In this document: positions 1 to 11,632 of the stretch, piece by piece
Numbering within the stretch: the stretch's first letter is position 1
Layout of the letters: every line of letters begins with the position of its first letter
Origin: Xiphophorus maculatus
Lineage: Eukaryota; Chordata; Actinopteri; Cyprinodontiformes; Poeciliidae
DNA: 64,000 nucleotides
Assembly: GCF_002775205.1 (NCBI RefSeq)
Contig: NC_036456.1
Location: forward strand, 25,579,850 to 25,643,849
Direction of reading: 5' to 3'
Translations under genes and position numbers: made by a program
The notes under the pieces: generated by a model
Databases searched by the model: none
What the model saw: only the letters and a program-made list of their open reading frames with translations
What the model was told of the DNA's origin: nothing

Positions 1-48
1 AATAAGTTGTAAGGTCCCACCAAAACTTAGACCCAATCTACGCCCTTG

Positions 49-2800
49 GACTGAATGATGGAGAACAAGGCTGGAATAGGACTAGTGATGGGATTTTCGG
101 CTCCTTTTCGAGATGCGGCTCTAATGGCTCTTCGTACTGTGGAGAGCCGGCTCTTTCGGCTCCCAAACGGCTCCCCATATATATTTTTGACATTATTAAT
201 TACCGTAATTAATAGCTTAAACCTAATTTTATAATATTTTGTTTCATTATTGACATTGTTAAGCACTTATGATGAGTAAAAATGCCGCATAACAATGCTA
301 TAGCAATACCGATGCGTGTGATGTCCGCATGTGCCTGTGCAGGTTGTTTGTCGAGCCTGCACGATAGGAAATGCTGACTTTGCACAGTCTGCACTCTGCC
401 CTGGAGCTTGATGTAGCATTAAAATGAGTCCAAATCTTGCCCCGTTTTCTGTCACTCATTTATTTTCACCTATTCAGTTCTCACACTGACTCCCCTTCTT
501 TCTGTGCTTCTTGACCGCTGAGTGAGTGTCTGTACATAAACACCTGCCGACGAACGCTATACAGGTTGGCCAATTGCCTGCCGTTTCCACAAAAAAAGTG
601 GAGATAAACTTTTTTTTCAGTGTTTTCCCGCCACATTATTAATTGAAACTGTGTGTGATTGGTCAGATGTGGAGCACACGCTTGACATGAGGGCAGTGGA
701 CCGAGGGAAAAAAAACTCTCCGCTCTAGCAGAAGAGCAAAACGCGCAAGGAGAGGGAGAAGGGGGGGAGAGACAGCGAGGCACCGCAGGACAAAAGAAAA
801 CGATGTGGGGAAAAACTATCGGCTCTGGCACTTGCAGAGCACAAGCACAACGACAGGGAGGCGGAGAGACAGCGATATACTGTAGAAAAAAACCCGGCTC
901 CCAAACAGGATCCTAAAACGGCTCCCATTGTGGAGCCGGTTCCATTCGTTCACTTCAAAGAGCCGGTTCTTAGAGCCGGATCGTTTGCGACCGACACATC
1001 ACTAAAGAGGACAGAGAGAGACATCAAAGATTTGACATCATCACATTATGGGTTTTATTTGTGTTTTTTGTTCATTCTAATAATATTTGTTCTCATTTCA
1101 ATTAATTAGCAGATTCTGCATGAGTCATTAATATTCATTCATTAACTGACTGTACCGGTACTTTTTGTATTTTTTTCTCTTTCTCACTCAGTGTACAATT
1201 GTTGTGTATCTTGGACTGTGATGTTGTATAATAAATAAGTATTCCTTCAATATATAAAAAAAATCTAATCTCTAGAAGAGGAGCTCAAACAAATAAAATA
1301 TCATAATCAGTTCAGGGTTCATTTTAGAGACCTGCTTGTTAGACAAACTTTTTCTGTAAAAGAAAACAAAACTAACAAAGAGTTTGACATAAATCGACAA
1401 ATTGAGGAATAATGTTTCATTTCAGTCATTTACGGTTAGTTACAGAATCAGTAAATTCTGCTTAGTAACCTTTGAAAACTAGATTTTGTTTTCCTGTAAC
1501 CTGACACCAACACTTATTACTCACTGATGAGAGACTGAGGACAGGTGGAGGTGTGCAGGTGTAGCACTCCTGGATGTCAACTGCATATCTGCATCCAACA
1601 TGATCTCCATTAGGGTCAAAGGTCAACAGGTCAATGTTCCTCTGACAGTTTGAGGGAACTCTGAGAGAACCAGAAACACAAACATCATGAAGTCACACCT
1701 GAAAACAAACAAATTACTTTATTTGCATCGGGAATCTTCAGGATCTTGACTTGTATTTGTCTGTTCTTTCCATCCTTGTTCGGTTCTTCAGCTTCTGTCT
1801 AAACATTGTTTCTATGTAGAACCCGACGGACCCACCGGTGGGTCCGTCGGGTTCTGGAGGTTAACAGAGACTGAAAACTCCAATGGGTCAAATGGTACCT
1901 TTGCTGAGGATGTTTGATTTTAATCTGCTTCAAATTTTAATAACAAAACCTCAAGATTTGATTTAATCTGTGAGTAATTTTAAATGAAAGAGTCAAATCA
2001 CGAATATTATAAAAAAGCAATGCATTCAGATGTGGACATTTTTTAAATGTTAAAGTTTAAAAACACAGAGCAAAAGACAAACATTAGTGTCAACAAAAGA
2101 CATTAAAGGTTTCAGGTACTTTTTGGCATGATATAAAAACTGAATTACCTCAGAACAGGGATGATGCTGGTCTGAGGTGATGAGTTTGTTCTGTTGATGT
2201 CGGATCGTTTTCTCAGCTCACGAAGCATCATAGCTTGTACATTTGAAGCGTCGTTTCTGTTGTCTATCCAGGTTCCCACAACCCACCTGTCAGAGAAGAT
2301 ATTAGAAAGCTTTCTGAATTCAAAATTCACAGAAAACATTACAGGACAGCAGACCAGAAAACTGATAGAAAAATGTGTCTCTTCTTGGCAACAACTGAAA
2401 ATTTTATGTATTTTTGTATGATGTTGAGATTCAGCCACCCAGTCCAGTATGAGGCAAAATCCGCATCTGTCAACTTCTTGGTATCGGTAAACTCTTCCAG
2501 ACACCATTCAACTCTGATTTCATCGATCTCATTCGTACAGCCAGAACAAGACCATGAATCAGTCTCCTCACATGAGCTGAAGCTCAACTTAAAACGTTCC
2601 ACAACCTGCAGATCCAAAGTGTGCAGCTGTTAGGTACAATTCAACTTTTTAAAAAAGGAAAATGAAAGAATAAAAGAATCTCAACTTACTGTAAATCTGT
2701 CTCCTTGTACGTCTTTAGTGGTGTATGAAAGCACAGCACCGTAATAACCAGATTCTGTCTGGCTGATTATCATCAACAGCAGCAGCACAGAGAGCAACAT
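49..2800 (-). pseudogene. Array copy A: secreted-protein paralog, E1-E4 intact, E5 broken
   Basis: Minus-strand gene of the array family. Exons read from the sequence with GT/AG borders: E1 2690-2800 (Met plus Leu-rich signal peptide, then a GYYGAVLSYTTKDVQGDRFT-like start of the mature chain), E2 2439-2605, E3 2149-2286 and E4 1525-1660 (SNCQR, FDPNGD, YTCTPP). All four are open and phase-compatible. E5 keeps only its first ~22 nt (to about 49). Left of this the DNA is unrelated and brings an in-frame stop, and E6-E11 are not in the window. A hAT element sits 12 bp upstream of the E5 acceptor. The E4 motif is DPNGD where the other copies have DPDGD. Either this is a 5' pseudogene remnant, or E5 is interrupted by an insertion extending beyond the left edge; sequence to the left would decide. 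Confidence 0.7.
83..1004. mobile_element. Non-autonomous hAT-like element in copy A intron 4
   Basis: The ends begin tagtgatg and finish catcacta, an 8-bp terminal inverted repeat. They are flanked by 8-bp target duplications, aataggac (75-82) and aagaggac (1005-1012), with one mismatch. The uninterrupted paralogs carry aagaggac once at this place. The interior is rich in GGCTCC/GGAGCC words and shows no transposase. An 8-bp duplication with short TIRs is typical of the hAT superfamily. Confidence 0.8.
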
Positions 2801-2852
2801 GATGAATGAATCGGTTCGGCCAAACGAATGTCGGATCATCAGAGACAGGTGA

Positions 2853-2859
2853 CTTTATA
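2853..2859 (-). promoter_or_regulatory. TATA box of copy A
   Basis: On the minus strand this reads TATAAAG, about 53 nt upstream of the E1 ATG. The same box and surroundings (GTATAAAGTC) recur at matching distances upstream of copies E and G, but not B, C or D. Confidence 0.55.
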
Positions 2860-3925
2860 CAGTCACTGTTCCAGATATGACAGATATATTTTATGGTCCA
2901 CGTCTACATAATGGACCTCCAAAACATCAGATGGTTGGGTAATAACAATCAGACATAAGAAACAAAGGATCTCCAGAAAATGCAGAAGTAATAAATCTTT
3001 CATTACACCAAGCAGGCGACACGATTTGCATCCAAAACAAATTCTACTATTGTTTCAGCCTGAGGTCTTTTATGCTCCTGTAGCTCTGCAGGGTTAAATA
3101 TTATCTCTCCTGGTCAGTTTGTCTAGGCAAATTAAAGATGCTCGGAAACAGAAGAATAGCAGAGCTGTGGGCACTTCTGGTTTCATCAGATGAAAACAGC
3201 ATCATGGAAAATCTGACATAAAACAATCATTTTCAGACTCCACTCTGGTTAGTGGTTCATTTTGAGTCATTTATTTATTTATACATCTTCTTTCAAAGAA
3301 TCTCAATATGATTAATCCATTTTATTTAATGCCCCACTGGTGCTCAGCCCACATGGGTTTATAGACTCTCTACATACAAAACATGCAAAGCAAAATGGCT
3401 GCATACGAATCACGAGCTCCACAGAAATACCATTACATTTTCAACTCAACCAGGATAAAGAAGTCGCTGTTTTCTTTCCCAAGCTTCACAGAGAAAAGCA
3501 ACTAATGCAAAAACGTCCCTGTTATACATAGCAAATATCCATCTTCATTATTTATCAATACATGCAGAAAATGACATGATATTAAGATCAATAAAAACCT
3601 CACAGGTATAAATGTTACACATGGAAGATGGTAATAAAGAAAAACCAAACCCTCAGTAAATAACTGCCATAAATATTGATTTTATTCACATTTTTGTCTG
3701 TTCATTATCTTATTAGTAACTGATAAACAATCACAATTTATCTTTTTGAAGTATGCATATTTGATATAGATTTTCAAACAGATATAAAATTTCACTTTGC
3801 TTTTTCTGATTAATGTCATAACTAAGTTTAGTCCCATTACCTAAGACAACCATAAATTCCTACATTTAAAACAGATAAACCCGGCCATATTTTACTGCAT
3901 GGATCAGATTCATTCTCATTGTTAG
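2860..3925. other. Spacer between copies A and B
   Basis: Upstream DNA of copy A, then the 3' flank of copy B. From about 3352 to 3940 it is nearly identical to 20650-21238 downstream of copy D, so it belongs to the duplicated unit. Short ORFs here have no coding character or family match. Confidence 0.6.
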
Positions 3926-3938
3926 CCACTAGGGGGCG
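3926..3938 (+). promoter_or_regulatory. CTCF-like core motif next to copy B stop codon
   Basis: CCACTAGGGGGCG matches every position of the CTCF core as I know it (CCASYAGRKGGCR). It ends one base from the stop codon of copy B (3940-3942), on the strand opposite the gene. Confidence 0.55.
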
Positions 3939-3939
3939 G

Positions 3940-6900
3940 TTAGTTATTAACCTTCACTGAACCGTCGCTCAGCAGGCGGACCTTTATGTCTGGACGCAGC
4001 CCTCGTCTGATCAGTTCATCTTTAATCTGCAGAACAAAACATGAGATGAATGTGAGATACAGTCAGTGGTGAATTATAAAATATACTGAACAGAATCTGA
4101 TTAACAATAAAAACAGAATTTGGCATTTGAGTGAAATGTGTTTGTGTTAAAGTCCAGAACATCACTGACCGCTTTCTCGATTTCATCCTTGTTCTCTTTC
4201 AGTGACAGCGTAGTCGAGATCTTCAGCTTCAGAACCGTAAGACGAGCTGGAAGAACAAGAGATCAATTACTTTCACTCCTGTCTTCATCCTACTTACATG
4301 TTTCTGGAGGAGTCGCTATGAAAGGTACTGGGAAAACAGCAGCAGAAACATCATGAGTTCAGGAAATAACAAATGAGAATAAATTAAAGACAGAAAAGAA
4401 AGAAATGACTCACAGTTTCTAACCGTCACAATGACACATCGAAGCTCAGACTGGTAGATAGAACTGGAGACACTGGGGAGATAATTTAGCACCAAAACTT
4501 TAATATTAAACTCATTTTAAAATGGCCATTAAAATATTTTACAAATAACCATAAAGGAGACATGCAAAATCTACTTTTGTCAGTAATTAAATAATTTTTG
4601 TGTGTACTTTGAGTGTCTAGGCTTGCAAAAAATGTAATTTATTCTCTCCTGGTGTTGCATAGATATTTTTATATTTGTTATGGGTTATATTTTTCTGTCT
4701 GTTAATTTTGCTCTATTGCCTTTAACATTTTTTTGGCGATGATTTCACCACATTTGCTATGGAACTGCTAAACAAGGCTTCCAACGAATCAGTTCTATGA
4801 ATCCGCCTTTGTTTCCCACACAGTGATTTTGTCGTCCAATTCAGTTATGTCAAAGTTGCAGGTAAACAAGTCAAAATATTCAATTATAGAGTGAATTAAT
4901 GCAGAGGGTTCCTTACATCGCCTCCCAGCATCAGAACCTCTTCAAATGTCTGATTATGTTTTCCTTTTTTCTGTAAAGTTTGTTTTTGGAGATCTTATGG
5001 ATCACTGCTTCAGAAACTTTCACCAGAATCAAGAGGGATTTTCAGGAAGACATTTTCTATCACTGAAGATGAAAATTATTTTTTTACTTTTGTATGTAAG
5101 TGCATTTTAAAACACATACTTTATACTTTTATTTAAGTAAAGGAGTTACTATTACTAGATAAGTATCTATAAGAGTCTTATGTGGAGAATGTGAAGACTT
5201 CTGACACCTTTTCAGATCAGATACTGACGTTGCCTGGACAACAAAACAGACGGGACGGCTTTCATTATCATCATTTTGACTGACAGACGGCGTCCATCTC
5301 AGGGTGAAATTTCCTGAACCAGATGAATTCTTGATCATGTTGACCGGTCCGCTGAACAGGAGCTCAGTGATCCTTTAACACACAGGAAACACATCAGTCT
5401 GTTTGGTTATATGTGCAAAATGTCCTGAAATCAACCTTATAAATTGTCTTCAAACTTCTCTGATAGCAAAACACAAGTTTGTCTACATCATCCATGCAGG
5501 TTTTTATGTTGCTGCAAATTTGATCTTCATCACAACAGTAAAGATCAAATTTCAGATTTTCACCTTGAATTATTTAGAAGCTTATCTCTGATTAGAAACA
5601 ATATTTATTGCTACTCACACAGACTGAGTCGCCTCTGCTCTGATGTTGATTTCTATCATCTCATTAACGTTTATGAAGAACTGAGCTCCATGTTCAGGAG
5701 TTGGAGGCAGAAACCTGGGCAGATATTCACCTGCTGTGCAGGACGGAGCTGCAGGATCCACTGGAGCAATGCAGGGAAAAATAATTCAGATAAACTAAAG
5801 AAACACATTAATAATGGTTTGTCTAGAGTCTAGACAGATAAGTGGACAGTTAGTTTAAAAGATAAATTCAGTGAAGTTACACAATTGGTTCATCTGATCC
5901 ATTTTTATGATAGATGATCTTGTTGCTTTAGATTTCTGAGAAATTTCTGAGAAATGTAAAAGTCTGATGTCCTGTAATAATCTTTAGTTATTGATCAACT
6001 TAAAACAAACAAATACTTATTGGCAGTGGTGGGCTGTCAGGGCTAAAAGACAGCTAGCCTTAGGAATTTGAAAAGAAAAAGTGTAAAATGTTTTAATCAT
6101 ATTTAATTTTATCTATAATTTAATTTTTACTCTACAAACGAGTTGCTTATTGTTATTATTGAGGTTTCACTTTAATTTCCTACTTTAACGTGCCTTAAAC
6201 GCATCTGGTGAGCAGCTCCACCTCAGCTTCAGCTACCCCTTCTTCAAAGATGCTGTGCAACAGGCCTGGTCAACATGCAAGGTCCACAGGCCAAGCTGAA
6301 GGTGCAGAGCTTCCCCTGCATCTCCCTCACTGTAGCTAACTTGGTAATTACAAAATGGCAGCCGCATACGCTTCACCTCCGTTGACCTATTTGCAAACTC
6401 GCCTTTTTCAAGAAGCTCTCTTACGGATAAAATAGAAATAACTAAAAATGGAAAATCCATACCATACCTGGATCCACTAACACAGACCAGTAAGAACTTT
6501 GTAAGGCATGTTAAAGACTTTATCTATGAGCGCTACGAGTGGCTAACAGCTAGCACTGAGAACAACAACCTGTGGATTTTATTAACAAGTAGTGGGCGAG
6601 GGTTACTTTTCTGTTACATTCTCATACAAGCTTTACTTTATATTTTTTCTTTTAATTGTTTACGTGCTATTTGAGCAGTTTGGATTAATGTTGAGATTAA
6701 CAGGCGAAAGGTTTTGCTTAATTGCTGTCTGTTCAATTATGTGTGCAAAATATACATTGATATATTGCTTGATCTGCATTCTTGCTTTACTTGGCGTATT
6801 TTTTATTATTTTCATATTATTGGAGGCATGTTGCTTGGTGTGGTGCATAGTTTTTGCATTGTCCTGCACAATCTGTGTGTGGTTCAGGTCAACCTGTGTA

Positions 6901-8562
6901 TCCAGTACACAGGTCCAATAACGCCACTGGTTATTGAATCTTAAATGTATTTGCACCAGTGTTTCTCTTTGTGAGGTAAAACAAGCTGATTGAAACAATA
7001 AATCAAACCTTTGAAAACAAACTGGACAGAGATTTGGCTCATGAAGCTGCTGGGGCTCCATGAATAATTTGTTCCACTGTAATGGGTCAGAGTGATGTTC
7101 CATCTGGGAAAATCCTCCATCACCAGCTGAACTGCATATGAACCTTCATCACTGCTGTTGGTTGGACTGAATGATAGAGAACAAGGCTGGAAGAGGACAG
7201 AGAGAGAAAGATTAACAATGTTATATTTAATGTTCTCTGTTATGGATTTATGTTGTTTTTGTTCATACCAACAAAGTTCCAGAGTAATGTTTCTTCATTA
7301 GTTATTTATAGTTAGTTAAATAATCAGTAAATTTTCCTTAATTACCTTTGAACATTATGCCTTCCTGTAAACTGACACCAACATTTATTACTCACTGATG
7401 AGAGACTGAGGACAGACGGTGCTGTGCAGGTGTAGCATTCATAGATACTGGGATTGGATCCATGTCTGCATTTAACATTATCCCCATCCGGGTCAAAGGT
7501 CAACAAGTTGATATTCCTCTGACAGTTTGAGGGAACTCTGAGAGAAACAGAGAACAAACATCATGAAGTCACCTGAGAACAAACAATCTGCTCTAATTAT
7601 TTTATTTACATGATGAATCTTCAGTATCTTGACTGATTTGTATTTCAGTGTTTTTATTCCAGTATGTTTCAGTTTATTTTGCTCCATTTATCTCTTTGGT
7701 CTCTTTTAAGGATAAAATCAATTCACAGCATTTGGATATTATTTGGAAACTTTTTCTAATTATTAAAGTTTTATGGTTAGCCTTAAAAAAGGACAAAATA
7801 CCAACAAACTAAACCTACAGTTTATGCTCAACAAAAGACATCTAAAGGTTCCAGGTATTTATTAACATAACATAAAAACTGCCTGAATTACCTCATAACA
7901 GGGACGATCGCTGTCTGTGGTGATGAATTCGGTCTGTTGATGTCGGATCGTTTTCTCAGCTCATATGCTATCTTAAATCTCCCAGTTGAAACACCGTTTC
8001 TGTTGTTTATCCAGGCTGCAGGATTCCACCTTTAATAGAAGATATTGGGAAGATTTCTGATGTTACTCAGAGTTTCTAAAACACAGAAAACTTTACAGAC
8101 CAGAAAACTGACTAGAGATTTAATTCAGTAGGAATTTTAGATTTAGTTACTTCTTGAGAACAACTGAAAAATGTTAGATATTTTTGTATGATGTTGAGAT
8201 TATGTTACCCGTTCCAGTAATATTCGAAACTCCAACTAGTGATCTTGTCAGTGTACTCTTTCAGACACCATTCACCGCTGCTTTCATCAATCTTCTTAGT
8301 GCAGCACCACCATGAATCAATCTCTCCACATGAGGTGAAGCTCGACTTAAAGCGACGCACAACCTGCATTTTTAAAGTGAAGAGGTGTTGGACAAAATAC
8401 GATTCTTTTAAAATAAGAAAATGAAATAAACTTCAAGAAGTCTGAACTTACTGTAAATCTGTCTCCTTGTACATTTTTAGTGGTGTGGGAAAGAACAGCA
8501 CCAGTATAACCAGCTTCTGTCCAGCTGACCATCATCAGCAGCAGCAGCACAGAGAGCAACAT
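3940..8562 (-). CDS. Array copy B: secreted Cys-containing protein, 11 exons, 420 aa, intact
   Basis: Best reference copy for the family. Exons (5' to 3'): 8452-8562, 8209-8363, 7892-8029, 7396-7537, 7009-7186, 5619-5760, 5229-5372, 4414-4472, 4298-4327, 4170-4246, 3940-4026. The lengths sum to 1263 nt with all phases compatible and no internal stop. E1 encodes MLLSVLLLLMMVSWTEA, a signal peptide; an in-frame TGA just upstream fixes this Met as the start. The chain is Cys-rich in E2 (SWWCC, GEWCLKE) and carries SNCQR and FDPDGD (E4), CSLSFSP (E5), PSCTAGEYLPRFLPPTP (E6), NSSGSGNFTLRWTPS (E7), YQSELRCVIVTV (E8), a short linker (E9) and a KLKISTTLSLK...KDELIRRGL module (E10-E11). No membrane segment follows E1, so it is probably secreted. 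Function unknown; DPDGD could bind calcium, but that is a guess. Exon structure is well supported; the product name is not. Confidence 0.85.
6024..6929. mobile_element. hAT-like non-autonomous element in copy B intron 5
   Basis: Starts cagtggtg and ends cgccactg (near-inverted 8-bp termini). It is flanked by similar 8-mers, cttattgg and gttattga. Copy G has an uninterrupted aattattgaa at the same intron position, so this is an insertion. Reading frames inside look like noise. Confidence 0.65.
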
Positions 8563-9309
8563 GATGAATGAATTGATTCTGCTAAACAAAGATCAGATCA
8601 TCAGGTCACCTTTGTGACAGCTGCTGTCGTAAGAAGCTTTGATTATGCAAACATCTGAAGACCAAAGACGACAAAGTGATGCTTTACAAATATTTAAACG
8701 AGTTTGTAGGAGTGAGCTCCTATTTATTTAGTTTTCTCCTTTTTATTTAGGAAGGTAAACTTTTGTCATTTGGTTTATTTACTTTCAAGTTGTAAGTCTT
8801 GGTTAATTTTATAATTTTCTTTTGTTTGTAATTTTTGCCCTTATAGCTCAGTTTCCTGTAAAGTTAGTCAAATTTAAAATGATCCAGTTGAAAGAAATGA
8901 AATCAGGAAACTATGAGAGCTCTTCTGTTTGTTCCTCTTTAGAGTTTTGCTGCAGAGATTTAGATCGAGTGAAAGATAATTATTTTATTGATGAATGTCA
9001 GATTTACCTTAGAAAGAAGATAAAAGCACTAAAACCTGCATGTCTTACCTGTTTGGATGTCAATGTTTGTATCTAATAGTATCTAAGTTATAATGTGCAT
9101 TGATGATTAATTACGTGATGTGAACTAACTTTGTGCACACCAACTTTGTGTTTATTTAAATTATTGATGCAAATGTTGAGCATTGTGGTAGCTCTCATTG
9201 TTTGCTATGCAAATAACTAATTAGTATACTGGTAGTCAAATTGGAATAAACCCAACACAGTCTGAGCTAAAGGCTGTCAAATTCTGCCTAGATTATCCCT
9301 GCAGGCGTT
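8563..9309. repeat. Copy B upstream region with first copy of a 0.4-kb upstream repeat (about 8860-9240)
   Basis: Immediately upstream of E1 there is no TATA box; the sequence matches the upstream DNA of copies C and D. The ~380-bp stretch containing gagagctcttctgtttg and ttgtgtttatttaaattatt recurs at about 10060-10455, 15362-15770 and 29464-29875. The ORFs in it are not conserved between copies, so I treat it as a non-coding repeat or a shared upstream module. Confidence 0.6.
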
Positions 9310-9890
9310 TATAATGTTTTATAGGTTGGACTTAATGTGTTATTTTATCACAACACTACAGACCAAATTTCAGATTGTTGCCATGAACTATTTCAGATTT
9401 TTACTGTCTGTGCAGGATGGAGCTGCAGGATCCAGTGGATCAAAACAAGAAGCAACAGATTTAGAGAAATGGGTCGATGAAATATGGTTTATTTACTGCA
9501 CAAACAACTCTGTGGCTTTTTCAAAAGATGAATTCAGTAAAGTTACACAGTTGCATATCTCAGCTGTTCTTATAAGAGGAAGGTTTTTGTTTTGTTGCAT
9601 GTCTGTATTCAGACATTTAAAGGTCAAAGGTCCTTCAATAATCTTTAGTTTTTGTTTAATATTGACAGCTAAATAAGGAACACCAGATATATTTTAAAAA
9701 ATTGACATTAATGTGAGTTAAAATAAGCTAACTGAAACATTTAATCACATCTTTGAAAAGAAACTGGACAAAGTTTTTGCTCGTGGCTTTTCTGGAGCTA
9801 CATAAGTGTGTTGAACCAGAACCATCAGTGAGAATGATGGTTCTGGTTCTCTTTAGGAAAGTCATCCATCATCAGCTATACAAAAATATT
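9310..9890 (-). pseudogene. Decayed relic of the array family (E6 and E5 remnants)
   Basis: About 9409-9443 keeps the 5' end of E6 (tgcaggatggagctgcagga, the complement of the DPAAPSCTA codons). About 9755-9880 keeps degraded E5 text (tttgaaaagaaactggaca, then catccatcatcagct). The order and the intron text between them (aattcagtaaagttacac) match the intact genes. Both pieces are riddled with indels and cannot be coding. Confidence 0.6.
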
Positions 9891-11120
9891 TAATAAAGAT
9901 AGATTCATCTTTCATTTTCAATCAGTTTATCAGCATGTTTGCTCAGCAGCTGTTGGTAAGTAAATAAGCAAATGTAATTCAGATAATTTATTTCACAGAA
10001 AATACAAATAAAAACCATCACTTCCTTTAAAATGTAAATATTAAAACATGATTAAAAGTTCAAAAATAGTCAGGATATTAAAATGAACCAGTGCAAAGAC
10101 AGGAGAACAGGAAAACATGAGCTCTTCTGTTTGTTTCCGTTTTGCTGCAGAGATTTGGATCAAGTGACAGAGATAATTTTTTATTGATGGTCAGAATTAC
10201 CTTAGAAAGAAGATAAAATCACTAAAAACTTGTTTCTTACATGTTTGCCTGTCAATGTCTGCATGTAACAGTAAATTAAAATGTGCATTGATGATTAATT
10301 ACGTGATGAGAACAAATTTTGTGCACACCAACTTTGTGTTTATTTAAATTATTGACGCAAATGTTGAGCATTGTGGTAGCTCTCATTGTTTGCCTTGCAA
10401 ATAGCTAATTAGCATAGTGCTAGCCTTTCGCTCACACTGAGTTACATGTTGCATGGTAATGTTGCAGCCTGGGGTGGATTTTCTTTAAGGTCGTGAAAAC
10501 AAATAGGGGATGTTAAAGTGAAATAAACCAGCAACGCCACCTGGAATAATAATCCAGGGAAATTGAACTGTAATAAGGACACACGTAATTTCTGCTGGAA
10601 GAAAGAGACAAGATTCAAAAAGCTCTAGAAAATGTATTGAAGTTCAGTATTTAAAAGCACTTACCAAATGGCAATGTGCTAAAACAGAAAGGTTAAGACA
10701 CGGTGAATGTGGTTCAACAAAATTGTTGGTTGAAGTAAAATATTTAAATCTCAACAGAGAACGAGGTTTACCACTGGGGGACGTCGTGAGGGAAAGGGAT
10801 CACCATGGACACGATGAAAACACAGCAACCAAAGAAAGGTGCTCCGACAAAATAAACACACTTAGACACCACCACCACAGGAGCCTCAATCCCTGACATA
10901 AATAAACAAAATAAAACAACCTGAATGAAACAGTGGACTCACAGTATTACTAAATATAATATTGCACTTAGTTCATATAAGAGGTGCAGTAAACGACGCA
11001 GCCAGCAGGGGAAGAGTTGATATTTTAAAATGTTTTCCATAGGCAAAACAGCAGCAAACATCCCAGAGTGAAAACTGGTAGAAAGGCTCATCAGGCACTT
11101 AAAGTGAAACAGACTATTAG
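9891..11120. other. Intergenic, second copy of the 0.4-kb upstream repeat at about 10060-10455
   Basis: Apart from that repeat I see no exon, RNA gene or transposon terminus that I can support. Confidence 0.5.
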
Positions 11121-11124
11121 TGAA

Positions 11125-11500
11125 GTAAGTCAAGTTTATTTATAAAGCGCTTTTTACAGACATAAAATCACAAAGCGCTGTACAACATAAATCATATAAA
11201 GCATAAAACCAACATAGGAACCACATTAAAATCAAGAAATAACAGCCTGGGAAAATAAAAATGTTTTCAGTTGTTTGTTTAAAAGCCTCCACAGAGTCAG
11301 CAAAACGGAGCTGCAAGGGTTAACCGTTCCACAGCCACAGGGCCTCCAGCACAACATCCAACACAGCATCCAACACAACATCCAACACAACATCCAACAC
11401 ATCAGTGCAGTTACACATTTTACATCATCTCAATTTAATTGTCAAAATCACATCTATAATCTCTTTAGCTTCTCTGATTTAGCATTAAAACAATATTAAT
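11125..11500. repeat. Dispersed repeat with an 11-bp minisatellite
   Basis: tcaagtttatttataaagcgct... followed by caaagcgctgtacaac is a sequence I recognise as very common in teleost genomes. At about 11344-11402 the unit acatccaacac is repeated in tandem with small variations. The segment after it (about 11399-11490) resembles 60838-60950. Confidence 0.5.
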
Positions 11501-11619
11501 ACAAGTATATTGCTTTGGTTTTATTCAATTACTCAAAGTGATAAAGATTAATTTAAATGTACAAGAAGTAAAACCCAGTAATATTCCTCTGCATGGATTA
11601 GATTCATTCTCATTGTTAG

Positions 11620-11632
11620 CCACTAGGGGGCG
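11620..11632 (+). promoter_or_regulatory. CTCF-like core motif at copy C 3' end
   Basis: CCACTAGGGGGCG again. In this copy the usual stop is lost, and the next in-frame stop (TAG, 11623-11625) lies inside the motif. Confidence 0.5.

Noticed and set aside
481..928. Minus-strand ORFs rich in Ser, Pro and Cys
   Set aside because: They arise from GGCTCC-type repeats in the non-autonomous hAT element.
6592..6921. Hydrophobic plus-strand ORF of about 109 codons
   Set aside because: T-rich sequence inside a hAT-like element gives Phe/Leu/Cys-rich translation by composition.
8822..9076. 84-codon ORF upstream of copy B
   Set aside because: It lies in the 0.4-kb repeat, and the other three copies do not keep the frame.
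11344..11402. Short regular repeats resembling a CRISPR array
   Set aside because: 11-bp direct repeats with no spacers in a vertebrate genome; a minisatellite.
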